DNA of 64,000 nucleotides from Acidobacteriota bacterium (GCA_003225005.1 QIAN01000369.1:32637-96636); one strand, 5' to 3'; positions 55,202 to 63,784 are shown, counted from the stretch's first letter. Notes: generated from the letters alone by a model not told the origin. Numbers and translations: made by a program.

Positions 55202-56716
55202 ATGACCCTAAAGTCCGTACAGACGCTACTCGACGTTTTGCATTTTGCCGACAGCCACACCGCAGTGATCGTTCCCGAGCTCGGAATCCGGGTCACCTAC
55301 GCATCTCTCCGGCAACAGGTTCTGGCCATGGCGGACGCTTTGGCTTCGGCCGGCATTCGTCCGGGAGATCGCGTGGCAATCGCATTACCGAACGGATTGC
55401 CTGCGATTGTGAGCTTCTTGGCTGCGTCCATCGCCGGAACTGCTGCCCCCTTGAACCCGGCGTACCCCTACGAGGAGTTCCTCTTTTTTCTCGGTGACAC
55501 CAACGCCCGCGTTTTGCTTTGTCCTCCCATAGGCGCCGAATTCGCGCGCAGTGCAGCCGCCGATCGTAAGATCCCTATTTTATCGGTGGAAATGACCGAC
55601 CAAGGCAACGTGCACTTGGTGGATGCTCCCACGGGAGCTTCTGCGACCGAGCCGGCGGCGGACGACATTGCTCTGATCCTGCATACCAGCGGAAGCACGG
55701 GGCGTCCGAAGCGTGTGCCGTTGCGGCATTTCAATCTGGCCGTTTCCTCGGCCAATATCGCAAACTCCTACGCGCTTTCTGAGGAAGACGTTTCACTCTG
55801 CATCATGCCCCTGTTCCACATTCATGGTCTGATTGGTTCGACCATGGCTACCCTGCTCTCCGGCGGGACTCTGGTTGTCCCTACCAAATTCAACGCGCTT
55901 TCTTTCTGGCGGACGGTCCGAGAACTTCGCGTGACCTGGTTTTCGGGAGTGCCCACGATGCATCAGCTTCTGCTGGCCCGTACTCACCGTAAGCCCGTAG
56001 AAGCCGCCTCTCTGCGCTTCATCCGTTCCTGCAGTGCGCCCTTTTCGCCGGAACTCATTCATAAGATCGAGGAAATTTTTGGCGTCCCATTCGTCGAGGC
56101 CTATGGAATGACCGAGGCTGCTCATCAGATGACCTCGAATCCGCTACCGCCGCGTCATCGCAAGCCAGGTTCTGTCGGCGTGGGCACGGGGCTTCGCGTC
56201 AGGATCATGGACAAACAAGGCAATTCTCTCGAAAACACTCAACGCGGGGAAATCGCTATCCAGGGCGCGAATGTATTTCGTGGATACGAAAATAATCCGG
56301 AAGCAAACGCCCGCGCCTTCGTGAACGGATGGTTTCGCACCGGAGACCAGGGCTATCTCGACCAAGATTGTTACCTGCACCTGACGGGGCGCATTAAAGA
56401 CATCATCATCCGCGGAGGCGAGAACATCGCGCCGCACGAAGTCGATGAGATTCTTCTGAGACATCCCGCAGTCGCGGCGGCGGTCACGTTTGGCTGCGCC
56501 CATCCCACGCTGGGGGAAGAAGTGGCTGCGGCGGTGGTGTTGCACGAGCCCCGCGGCGCCACCGAATCGGCACTCATCAAGCACTGCCGTGAGCTGCTGG
56601 CAGAATACAAATGTCCAAAGAAGATTTATCTGGTGAAAAGCATTCCCACCACCGCCACCGGAAAAATTCGCCGCCGCGCCGTCGCCGCTGCGCTCGTAGA
56701 TGATCAACGTGGATAG
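55202..56716 (+). CDS. Oxalate-CoA ligase (AAE3/Pcs60-type acyl-CoA synthetase)
   Basis: 504 residues of the ANL superfamily: P-loop ILHTSGSTGRPKRVPL, YGMTE in VEAYGMTEAAHQM, GWFRTGDQGYLD and the lysine in TATGKIRRR. Between these it matches plant AAE3 and yeast Pcs60 closely: MPLFHIHGL, TWFSGVPTMHQLLLAR, LRFIRSCSAPFSPELI and TSNPLPPRHRKPGSVG. Those enzymes activate oxalate to oxalyl-CoA with ATP. Substrate is inferred from this similarity and from the neighbours. 19 bases before the reductase gene, so co-transcribed. Confidence 0.87.
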   Translation: MTLKSVQTLLDVLHFADSHTAVIVPELGIRVTYASLRQQVLAMADALASAGIRPGDRVAIALPNGLPAIVSFLAASIAGTAAPLNPAYPYEEFLFFLGDTNARVLLCPPIGAEFARSAAADRKIPILSVEMTDQGNVHLVDAPTGASATEPAADDIALILHTSGSTGRPKRVPLRHFNLAVSSANIANSYALSEEDVSLCIMPLFHIHGLIGSTMATLLSGGTLVVPTKFNALSFWRTVRELRVTWFSGVPTMHQLLLARTHRKPVEAASLRFIRSCSAPFSPELIHKIEEIFGVPFVEAYGMTEAAHQMTSNPLPPRHRKPGSVGVGTGLRVRIMDKQGNSLENTQRGEIAIQGANVFRGYENNPEANARAFVNGWFRTGDQGYLDQDCYLHLTGRIKDIIIRGGENIAPHEVDEILLRHPAVAAAVTFGCAHPTLGEEVAAAVVLHEPRGATESALIKHCRELLAEYKCPKKIYLVKSIPTTATGKIRRRAVAAALVDDQRG

Positions 56717-56735
56717 CCGACTTGGGTGAGCCAAG

Positions 56736-57719
56736 ATGAAATTCCTGATCGCTGGAGCGGGCGCAATCGGAGCCTACATCGGTGCGCGCATGGCGCAGGC
56801 CGGATTGGATGTCACGCTCTTCGCGCGCGGACCGCATCTTCACGCCATGCAGGAACGCGGCGTGCAGGTGAAGAGCGTCGCGGGGGATTTCGAGGCGCAC
56901 CCCAAAATCGCCGGCAGGCTCGAAGAAGTGGGCCCGGTCGATGTCGTCTTTCTTGCAGTCAAGGCCCACAGCCTTCCCCAACTTGCACCCCAGCTATACC
57001 CTGTGCTGGCCCCTGACACCGTGGTCGTGAGCACACAGAATGGCGTCCCTTGGTGGTTTTTCCAGGGCTTCGGCGGCACGTGGGAGGGTACACGTCTGGA
57101 GCGCGTCGATCCTGAAGGCCGAATTTCCGCGGCCATTGAAGGCCGTCGCGTGGTCGGCTCCATCGTCTATTTTTCGACCGAGATCAGCGCGCCGGGAGTT
57201 GTCCAACACACCGAGGGCCATCGAATCTCCCTGGGCGAGCCCAACGGCGAGCGCTCGGATCGGTGCCGCCAAATTGCTCAGGCACTAGTTGCCTCGGGCT
57301 TACGTTGCCCCGTCACGGCGCACATCCGAAATGAGATTTGGGTCAAAATACTTGGCAACGTTGCTTTCAATCCCGTCAGCGCGCTCACCGGGGCCACGCT
57401 GGTTCAGATGGCGCGTGATCCTGAAGTGTCGGTGTTGATCCGAAACATCATGCGGGAAGCAGAGTCCGTGGCCGCGCATTTGGGCCTGGCATTACCCGTC
57501 TCCATCGAACAGCGAATCGCGGGCGCCGAAAAGGTTGGTGAACACAAGAGTTCCATGCTGCAAGATCTCGAAGCCGGTCGGCCGCTCGAACTGGAAGCTG
57601 TGGTTGGCGCGGTGGTGGAATTGGGCGAACGTTTGAATCTTCCCATGGCTCACACGCGGGCTGTGTATGCTTGCGCCAGGCTGCTGGTGGAATCCCGACA
57701 ACCCAAAAAGACGGTTTGA
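56736..57719 (+). CDS. Ketopantoate-reductase family protein, candidate oxalyl-CoA reductase
   Basis: 327 residues. NADP-binding start KFLIAGAGAIGAYIGARMAQAG; the catalytic Lys region is IWVKILGNVAFNPVSALTG and the Glu/Ser region is HKSSMLQDLEAGRPLELEAVVG, as in PanE (2-dehydropantoate 2-reductase). Methylobacterium uses a PanE-like protein (PanE2) as oxalyl-CoA reductase giving glyoxylate. The position between an oxalate-CoA ligase and upstream of oxalate genes makes that role likely here; plain pantothenate synthesis cannot be excluded from sequence alone. Confidence 0.75.
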   Translation: MKFLIAGAGAIGAYIGARMAQAGLDVTLFARGPHLHAMQERGVQVKSVAGDFEAHPKIAGRLEEVGPVDVVFLAVKAHSLPQLAPQLYPVLAPDTVVVSTQNGVPWWFFQGFGGTWEGTRLERVDPEGRISAAIEGRRVVGSIVYFSTEISAPGVVQHTEGHRISLGEPNGERSDRCRQIAQALVASGLRCPVTAHIRNEIWVKILGNVAFNPVSALTGATLVQMARDPEVSVLIRNIMREAESVAAHLGLALPVSIEQRIAGAEKVGEHKSSMLQDLEAGRPLELEAVVGAVVELGERLNLPMAHTRAVYACARLLVESRQPKKTV

Positions 57720-57897
57720 GGCGGAGTCCACTCGAGGAATTCTTTTGCCCCCTTGAGCGTCACGTTTTCTGTCCTGTGGTTGAGGAAATCTGCTGGCGCT
57801 GTCCGGGAAATTGTGTAAACTCCCCCGAACGCAAAGATGGAAAAACATTTTTTCGCTGAACCGCACCCAGCACTTGACAAGCTGAGTATAATTCTTC

Positions 57898-57916
57898 TGG
57901 TCCACTTACCGGACCA
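57898..57916. promoter_or_regulatory. Candidate GntR/FadR-type operator TGGTCC-N7-GGACCA
   Basis: Perfect six-base inverted repeat with a seven-base spacer (ACTTACC), 14 bases before the preferred regulator start. TATAAT at 57887-57892 lies just upstream and TTGACA at 57874-57879 is too near it (7 bases) to be its -35. FadR and PdhR operators have the same TGGTxxACCA-type core, so autoregulation is plausible. Confidence 0.55.
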
Positions 57917-57929
57917 CTTGCAGGTGGGA

Positions 57930-58637
57930 ATGGCTGGAACCGTAAAGTCCGACTTCGAGGTGATCCGCAGGAACAAAGTGTACGAGGAGGTCGCCCGTCA
58001 GATCGAGCGCCTCATCCTCAAAAAGCTGCGCCCCGGCGACAAACTTCCTTCGGAACGCGAGTTGGCGGAGCTGTTAGGCGTCAGCCGCAGTTCCATCCGC
58101 GATGCTATTCGCAGCCTGGAACTCGTGGGCCTGGTTGAGCCGCGCCAAGGCGCGGGGACCGTGGTTCGCGACGTTTCGGCGGCTTCGTTCATTAACCCGT
58201 TGTCCAACGCCCTGGTGCACAAGCGGCAGTTGGTGAACGAGCTTTTGGATTTCCGCAAGATGCTCGAGCCTCCGCTGGCGGCGCGCGCGGCAACGCACGC
58301 TTCCGCTGAAGAGATTGCTGAGATGGAAGAGATCCTCGAGCGCCAAGGCGAGAAGCTGCGCCAAGGCGAAGCCGCGATGGAAGAGGATTCTGAATTCCAC
58401 TACAGCGTGGCCATGGCAGCGGAAAACAGCGTTGTCCTGAAAGTGCTGGACATTCTGATGGACTTGCTGCGCGACACCCGTGAACGTTCTTTGCAGGTAG
58501 AAGGGCGCCCGCAGAAATCGCTGGCTGGTCACCGCCGCATTTTGGCGGCGATCAAGAAGCGCGACGCGGAAGCCGCGAAGGCTGCCATGCGCCGCCACAT
58601 CGAGGACGTGGAGGAGATCGTACTGAATAAGCTCTAA
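57930..58637 (+). CDS. GntR-family regulator, FadR subfamily
   Basis: 235 residues from ATG 57930 (MAGTVKSDFEVIRRNKVYEEV); a longer open frame from 57837 would overlap the operator and has no clear ribosome site. The winged helix is YEEVARQIERLILKKLRPGDKLPSERELAELLGVSRSSIRDAIRSLELVGLVE, the FCD domain follows with metal-binding residues in DFRKMLEPPLAARAATHAS, FHYSVAMAAENSV, GHRRILAAI and MRRHIEDVE. FCD ligands are often organic acids, so oxalate or glyoxylate are candidates. 37 bases before the oxidoreductase genes: first gene of that operon. Confidence 0.9.
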   Translation: MAGTVKSDFEVIRRNKVYEEVARQIERLILKKLRPGDKLPSERELAELLGVSRSSIRDAIRSLELVGLVEPRQGAGTVVRDVSAASFINPLSNALVHKRQLVNELLDFRKMLEPPLAARAATHASAEEIAEMEEILERQGEKLRQGEAAMEEDSEFHYSVAMAAENSVVLKVLDILMDLLRDTRERSLQVEGRPQKSLAGHRRILAAIKKRDAEAAKAAMRRHIEDVEEIVLNKL

Positions 58638-58673
58638 CATTTTCGTTTTCTGAAAACTCCGGAGGTTCTTCAA

Positions 58674-59846
58674 ATGGGCCGACTATTCGCAATCGAAATT
58701 ATCTATCGAGGAATTTTTCAAAAAACTCTGGCCACGCGGCTCAGCCGCTCGATTGTCCTGGCCGCCCATCAGGAAGGCAAGATGGGCATTTCATTCGGGC
58801 GTTATGGCGACAGCCCAGAGCGAAACGGAATTCCGGCCAAGAATTTTGCCATCGTGGCCACGGATGAACAGACACTGCAAGAAGGAATGGCGAAGTATGA
58901 ACCCAAGCAAGTCGACGTCACCATCGCCGTTGATGACACTTTGTGCAAGGGTGTGGAGTCGTGGGCGTGGTATGGACTGCAGCCGGTGAATCGGCTGCTG
59001 AAGCCCGGGGGCACTTTGATCGTTACCTCGCGCGAGGGGCCAGATGCAATCATTGCCATGGCGCACCGCAAGGAGACGCCTTACAACCTGGCAATCGTGA
59101 AGGGCACGGTTAGCTTTTCGGGACTGTGGGTTTACAAGGATGACCATACCGACGTACGCATCCTGGGAGCGATCGCCAAAGTCCTGCCTGACTTGTTCAG
59201 TCTGACATCGGTGCAAAAAGTGATCATGGATCAATGGAAGGATGCCATCAAGGCTGAATCCGCGGCGCGCGCCTATGAGCGCATCGGCACTACTACGGTT
59301 CGGACTGATCAAGGCAATCCCGAAGTTCCCTACAAATTTGATTTTCCGAAGTGGCACGAAATGGGCGAAGGCATCGCCATTCCCAGCATTCCTGCTGGAA
59401 GGAACATGGAAGATCCGGTGTCCCACGTCCACGGCGGATTTCAGCCCGACCGCAACCCAACTTTCAAGAAGTTCAGCACCCGAACCATGCGGCCCGTGGT
59501 GAACTTCGACACTTGCATCAAGTGCACTCTGTGCTGGCTGCACTGTCCGGACTCCTGCTTCGACGTAACGCCCGAGGGTCTATACGACGCGAACATGCAG
59601 GCCTGTTGCGGTTGCGGCGTCTGCGAAGCGGTATGCCCGGTGAAAGAGTGCGTCACTATGGTGAATGAGACCGAGTTCGGCGACAACGCCAGCCAATGGG
59701 AAGCGTGGAGGAACGACAAAGAGGGTTACCAAGCCTGGCTTGCCAAAAAGATCGAGTCGCATCCCGAACGGTCCCACGGCTTCCGTTATCGTGGACAATA
59801 TGAAGAGCAGGTCCCAGAAATGCTCGAGATCGCCCGCAAGGGATAG
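58674..59846 (+). CDS. Oxalate:ferredoxin oxidoreductase gamma-delta fused subunit
   Basis: 390 residues. The first about 200 form the gamma domain of 2-oxoacid:ferredoxin oxidoreductases, with ATRLSRSIVLAAHQEGKMG, AIVATDEQ and VDVTIAVDDTLCKGVE. The C-terminal ferredoxin (delta) domain binds two [4Fe-4S] clusters: C281, C284, C287, C291 (FDTCIKCTLCWLHCP) and C311, C314, C317, C321 (CCGCGVCEAVCP). The gamma-delta fusion is as in Moorella oxalate oxidoreductase. It passes electrons from the TPP site to ferredoxin. A good GGAGGT site precedes the ATG. alpha follows after 24 bases. Confidence 0.9.
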   Translation: MGRLFAIEIIYRGIFQKTLATRLSRSIVLAAHQEGKMGISFGRYGDSPERNGIPAKNFAIVATDEQTLQEGMAKYEPKQVDVTIAVDDTLCKGVESWAWYGLQPVNRLLKPGGTLIVTSREGPDAIIAMAHRKETPYNLAIVKGTVSFSGLWVYKDDHTDVRILGAIAKVLPDLFSLTSVQKVIMDQWKDAIKAESAARAYERIGTTTVRTDQGNPEVPYKFDFPKWHEMGEGIAIPSIPAGRNMEDPVSHVHGGFQPDRNPTFKKFSTRTMRPVVNFDTCIKCTLCWLHCPDSCFDVTPEGLYDANMQACCGCGVCEAVCPVKECVTMVNETEFGDNASQWEAWRNDKEGYQAWLAKKIESHPERSHGFRYRGQYEEQVPEMLEIARKG

Positions 59847-59869
59847 AAACCTTCAGGAGGGAAGTTGTT

Positions 59870-61099
59870 ATGGCGACACTAGCGGCTGTCGAAGAACCAC
59901 GTAAGACCGAAGAAACAGCCCTTATTACCGGCAGCGAAGCCATTGCAGTCGCCTGCAAATTGGCCGACGTCGACGTAATTACCGCCTACCCAATCCGCCC
60001 TTACGACACCGTGATGCAGTATGTCTGCAAGCTGGTGTCCAACGGCGAAATGGATTGCGAGTATATCGTGGCGGAAGGCGAACACTCCCAATTTGAAATC
60101 GTGAAGCATGCGTCCGCTGCTGGCGCGCGTGTGTTTTGCGGTTCCAGCGGCGTCGGCTGGATGTACGCCATGGAAGCGTTGACCGTAACTCCCGCCTTAC
60201 GCATTCCGATGATCGCCATGGTGGGAAACCGCGCATTGGATGACCCCGGCGCGTTCGGGGTGGAGCACAACGACGCGCTCACGGTCCGCGATCTAGGCTG
60301 GCAACTGGTATGGGTGGATAACGCGCAGGAAGCGCTGGACACTGCTCTGATTGCCTATCGCGTGGCGGAGGATCGGAGAATCTTTCTGCCTTGCGCGATT
60401 AGCTGCGACGGAGCATTTCTGACCCACTCCCAGGCCCTGGTCAAAATCCCGTCGCAAGAAAAGGTGAACGAATTCCTGCCGCCCTACAACCGGGGCGACC
60501 TGCTCCTCCATCCTGATAACCCAATCACCGTGGCCCCGCAAGGCAACGAAGATTGGGTGATGGAGATTCGCCGCCAGAACTACGCGGCCATGGAACGGGC
60601 TCATGGCGTCATCGTAGAGGCCTATGCCGACTTCGAGCGCATCTTTGGACGCTCGTACGGCAATCCGTTCTTTGAAGAGTACATGACCGATGACGCCGAT
60701 ATCGTGCTCATGGGAATGGGAACGCTCTCCATCTCGGTAAAAGTTGCCATCCGGCAGATGCGCAGGGAAGGTAAGAAAGTCGGGTTTGTGCGCATGCGCT
60801 GGTTCCGGCCGTTTGCCGCCGAAGAATTGGCGAAGTCCCTGCAACGTTTTGAGGCGATTGGTGTCATCGACCGTGACTACTCTTTCGGATCGCCGTATCT
60901 GGGAGGCGTGCTAGCCGGCGAGATTCGCCACGCCTTGTACCCAGGAGCCGGTAAGAAGCCGCCAGTGCTCGATTTTATTTGCGGTCTCGGCGGGCGCGAA
61001 GTAACCGTGCCTGATGTGCAAAAGATGGCCGACTCCGTCTACCACGCTGCGGATGGCAAAGCGCAGCCTCTAACTCAATGGATCGGATTGCGCGAGTAG
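59870..61099 (+). CDS. Oxalate:ferredoxin oxidoreductase alpha subunit
   Basis: 409 residues of the pyruvate:ferredoxin oxidoreductase alpha family. Instead of the usual YPITPS the N-terminus has Y40-P-I-R43-P (VDVITAYPIRPYDTVMQY), and the switch-loop region reads NR121ALD124DPG. Counting gives a constant offset of 12 from Tyr28, Arg31, Arg109 and Asp112, which I recall as the oxalate-contacting residues of the Moorella enzyme. RQNYAAMERAHGVI and FGSPYLGGVLAGEI match the rest of the domain. Catalyses oxalate to 2 CO2 with TPP. Confidence 0.88.
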   Translation: MATLAAVEEPRKTEETALITGSEAIAVACKLADVDVITAYPIRPYDTVMQYVCKLVSNGEMDCEYIVAEGEHSQFEIVKHASAAGARVFCGSSGVGWMYAMEALTVTPALRIPMIAMVGNRALDDPGAFGVEHNDALTVRDLGWQLVWVDNAQEALDTALIAYRVAEDRRIFLPCAISCDGAFLTHSQALVKIPSQEKVNEFLPPYNRGDLLLHPDNPITVAPQGNEDWVMEIRRQNYAAMERAHGVIVEAYADFERIFGRSYGNPFFEEYMTDDADIVLMGMGTLSISVKVAIRQMRREGKKVGFVRMRWFRPFAAEELAKSLQRFEAIGVIDRDYSFGSPYLGGVLAGEIRHALYPGAGKKPPVLDFICGLGGREVTVPDVQKMADSVYHAADGKAQPLTQWIGLRE

Positions 61100-61147
61100 T
61101 CCGTGTCTCGCTGATGCTTTCTTAAGCGTCGGAAAAGTGAGGGAATC

Positions 61148-62173
61148 ATGTCTACCTACATTCAGATTGATCCGACCCAGAAGCTGGATCCCTTCAAAGC
61201 CGTCAAGAAGCTGCCCTTGGAGGAATATTTCACTTCCGGTCACAGGACATGCCAGGGCTGCGAGTCGGCGCTGGTGATGAAGATGATGGCCAAGGCCGCT
61301 GGCCCCAGGACGATTGTGCTGGGCAGCACCGGGTGCATGTACGTGGCCAACACCACTTATTACAGCACTTCATGGGTGCTTCCGTGGATGCACACTCAAC
61401 TGGGCAGCAGCGGATCGGCTGCACTGGGAACCGCCGCCGCTCTGAAAGCGCTCATGCGCAAAGGAAAGATGAAGAAAGAGCCCATTAATGTCATAGCTTT
61501 CTGTGGCGACGGCGGCGGAGCGGATATGGGCGTGGGGGCAATCTCGGCCACTCTTACTCATCCCGATTACAACTGCCTCATCCTGATGTACGACAACGAG
61601 TCGTACGCCAACACCGACATTCAGCTTTCGGGCAGCACTCCCTGGGGTGCCAACACTACGTTTAGTACTCCCGGCAAGGTGAAAAGAATCATGCATCGCC
61701 GCTGGAAGAAGAACATGGCGGGCATGATGGCCGCAGGGCATCCCACTTGCAGGTACGTCGCGACCGTCTGCATGTCCTACGCTCTGGCAGGAATGAACGC
61801 CATGCGCAAAGCGCTGTCGATCGGCGGTCCGACATTTATCCATTCACTCGATCCGTGCCCCAAGGGCTGGGACTACGATCCTTACCTTTCGCACGAAATG
61901 GGCGAGCTGGCCGTAAATACTGGAGTTTGGCCGCTCTACGAGGTTGAAGACGGCGTGCTGAGGCTGACCGGCAGAACGCAGCAAATCGCCGCCGGCAAGA
62001 TTAAGCGGCAGCCCGTGAGAGATTACTTACTAAAGCAAGGAAGGTTCGCGCACTTTACCAACGATGATATCGATTACTTCCAGAGTAAGGTCGATGAAAT
62101 GTGGGGAAAGTGGCTGGTTCCCGGTGTGATCCCATTCCAGCGAGAGGTGGAGGCAGACAACCCACCCGCGTAA
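61148..62173 (+). CDS. Oxalate:ferredoxin oxidoreductase beta subunit (TPP-binding)
   Basis: 341 residues. The TPP/metal motif is F118-C-GDGGGADMG with N150-E-S-Y-A-N155 about 30 residues on. Four cysteines for the proximal [4Fe-4S] cluster are C35, C38 (HRTCQGCESAL), C63 (GSTGCMYV) and C208 (VATVCMSY). TTYYSTSWVLPWMHTQLGSSGS matches oxalate oxidoreductase-type beta subunits. Completes the gamma-delta/alpha/beta complex; 48 bases after alpha. Confidence 0.9.
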   Translation: MSTYIQIDPTQKLDPFKAVKKLPLEEYFTSGHRTCQGCESALVMKMMAKAAGPRTIVLGSTGCMYVANTTYYSTSWVLPWMHTQLGSSGSAALGTAAALKALMRKGKMKKEPINVIAFCGDGGGADMGVGAISATLTHPDYNCLILMYDNESYANTDIQLSGSTPWGANTTFSTPGKVKRIMHRRWKKNMAGMMAAGHPTCRYVATVCMSYALAGMNAMRKALSIGGPTFIHSLDPCPKGWDYDPYLSHEMGELAVNTGVWPLYEVEDGVLRLTGRTQQIAAGKIKRQPVRDYLLKQGRFAHFTNDDIDYFQSKVDEMWGKWLVPGVIPFQREVEADNPPA

Positions 62174-62300
62174 ATACGCTGGCGGGGAAGCTCAAAGTTT
62201 GCATGGTGCACCTTTGCGGAAACTGGTCGCGGGCCGTTCGGGAACCAGCGATTTGCAGGTAAGTTCCTAAAGTCGGACGAGACACCGAGGAGGTGCATCT

Positions 62301-63674
62301 ATGGCAGAAGCCGCTCACCCTGACTTGATTCATCCCTCGCGCATTGTAAATCGTTGGGCCCAACTGGTTGCTGGCATCATCGCGATGATGGCCATTGCCA
62401 ACCTTCAGTATGCCTGGACCCTTTTCACTAAACCCATGCAGGCGCACCTGCACGTTTCACTGACGGCGATTCAAGGCATCTTTACCGCCTTCATCCTCGT
62501 GGAAACCTGGCTGGTTCCGTTTGAAGGATACCTGGTCGACCGGATCGGTCCCCGCTTGATGTTGGGCGCTGGTGGCATCCTGGTTGGCTTGGGTTGGATC
62601 CTCTCGGGACAAGCCGAAACGTTGCGCAGCCTTTACTTCTGGTACATCGTTGGCGGTATCGGCGCCGGCATCGTCTACGGCGGAACCATTGGAAATGCGC
62701 TGAAGTGGTTTCCGGATCACCGTGGGCTTTGCGTCGGGCTCACAGCAGGCGCCTACGGTATCGGGACAGCACTGACCGTGTCGCCGATTGACAAAATGAT
62801 AAAAGCTTCTGGGTACCAGCACGCACTGGTCTTTTGGGGCATTATCCAGGGGGCTGTGGTGATGGCTGCTGCCCTGTTCCTGGCTAGACCTCCGGTGGGC
62901 TGGACGCCACCCGGATGGAAGGAAAAGGAAGCACAGATCAAGGCACACGTGCACAGCTCAGCCCTGGATATGACCCCATGGCAGATGCTGCGCCAACCAT
63001 CGTTCTATGTCATCTACCTGATGATGACCATGCTGTCGTTCGGCGGCTTGGTGGTTACCGCTCAGCTCAACCCCATGGCCGTCTCCTACCATGTGGATAA
63101 AGTCATCGTCGTTTTCGGCATGAGTGCCCTGGTAATGGCGATCACCGTGGACCGCTATCTGAATGGGCTGACACGCCCCTTCTGGGGATGGGTCTCGGAC
63201 CATATTGGCCGCGAAAATACCATGTTCATCGCTTTTACCCTCGAGGCGGTAGCGGTATTTGCGCTGTTGCAACTGATCAGCCGTCCGGTCTGGTTCATCG
63301 CCCTGTCCGGCTTGTGCTTCTTCGCCTGGGGAGAGATCTTCTCGCTGTTCCCCTCCATCACTGGAGACTTGTTCGGGAAGACCTGGGCCACCACAAACTA
63401 TGGCATCGTCTACACCGCCAAAGGAGCAGGCGCGTTCTTTGCTGGTGTCGGCGCGGCTTGGTTGTTTGAAAAGACCGGTTCCTGGAACAAGGTCTTTTGG
63501 GCGATGATTGCCTGCGATCTTATCGCCGCATTCTTGGCTCTGTTCTGGCTGAAGCCCGTCGCCAACCGTACCATCGAAGAATCGGAAAGCGCACTGCGCG
63601 CCGTCGCGGCCCTGCCCCGGCCGGCGCGGTGCGAAGTGTCGCGTAGTTCATTTTCTTTTGCGGTGCAGCCCTAA
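62301..63674 (+). CDS. Oxalate/formate antiporter-like MFS transporter (OxlT family)
   Basis: 457 residues, 12 predicted helices. OxlT of Oxalobacter needs Arg272 and Lys355 to bind oxalate; here R292 in NGLTRPFWGWVSD and K374 in NYGIVYTAKGAGAFFAG sit in the matching helices 8 and 11. IAMMAIANLQYAWTLF near the N-terminus is also OxlT-like. Probably imports oxalate for the upstream enzymes, in exchange for formate or bicarbonate or with protons. The last about 40 residues are an extra polar tail. GAGGAGGTG ribosome site; terminator follows. Confidence 0.9.
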   Translation: MAEAAHPDLIHPSRIVNRWAQLVAGIIAMMAIANLQYAWTLFTKPMQAHLHVSLTAIQGIFTAFILVETWLVPFEGYLVDRIGPRLMLGAGGILVGLGWILSGQAETLRSLYFWYIVGGIGAGIVYGGTIGNALKWFPDHRGLCVGLTAGAYGIGTALTVSPIDKMIKASGYQHALVFWGIIQGAVVMAAALFLARPPVGWTPPGWKEKEAQIKAHVHSSALDMTPWQMLRQPSFYVIYLMMTMLSFGGLVVTAQLNPMAVSYHVDKVIVVFGMSALVMAITVDRYLNGLTRPFWGWVSDHIGRENTMFIAFTLEAVAVFALLQLISRPVWFIALSGLCFFAWGEIFSLFPSITGDLFGKTWATTNYGIVYTAKGAGAFFAGVGAAWLFEKTGSWNKVFWAMIACDLIAAFLALFWLKPVANRTIEESESALRAVAALPRPARCEVSRSSFSFAVQP

Positions 63675-63705
63675 AAGGCTCCCTTTCCAGAGAAAGGGAG
63701 CCTTT
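63674..63705 (+). terminator. Intrinsic terminator of the oxalate operon
   Basis: AAAGGCTCCCTTT, loop CCAGAG, AAAGGGAGCCTTT: a perfect 13-base stem starting at the transporter stop codon region, followed by CCCTTTTG. It marks the right end of the oxalate transcription unit. Confidence 0.88.
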
Positions 63706-63784
63706 CCCTTTTGAAAATCTGCGCACTGAAAATTCGGACGGCAGTAACAGAACTCATCGTTCCTCCCCTGCCCACGCCTCTTTG

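Noticed and set aside
57874..57892. TTGACA and TATAAT as a sigma-70 promoter for the GntR gene
   Set aside because: Only seven bases separate the two boxes, not 16-18, so they cannot act as one -35/-10 pair; TATAAT alone may still be a -10.
58791..59543. 250-residue minus-strand open frame over the gamma-delta subunit
   Set aside because: Shadow of the real gene; no family motifs.
59870..62173. Ordinary pyruvate:ferredoxin oxidoreductase
   Set aside because: The alpha subunit has YPIRP in place of YPITP and the RALD switch loop, and the neighbours include an oxalate ligase and an OxlT-like transporter.
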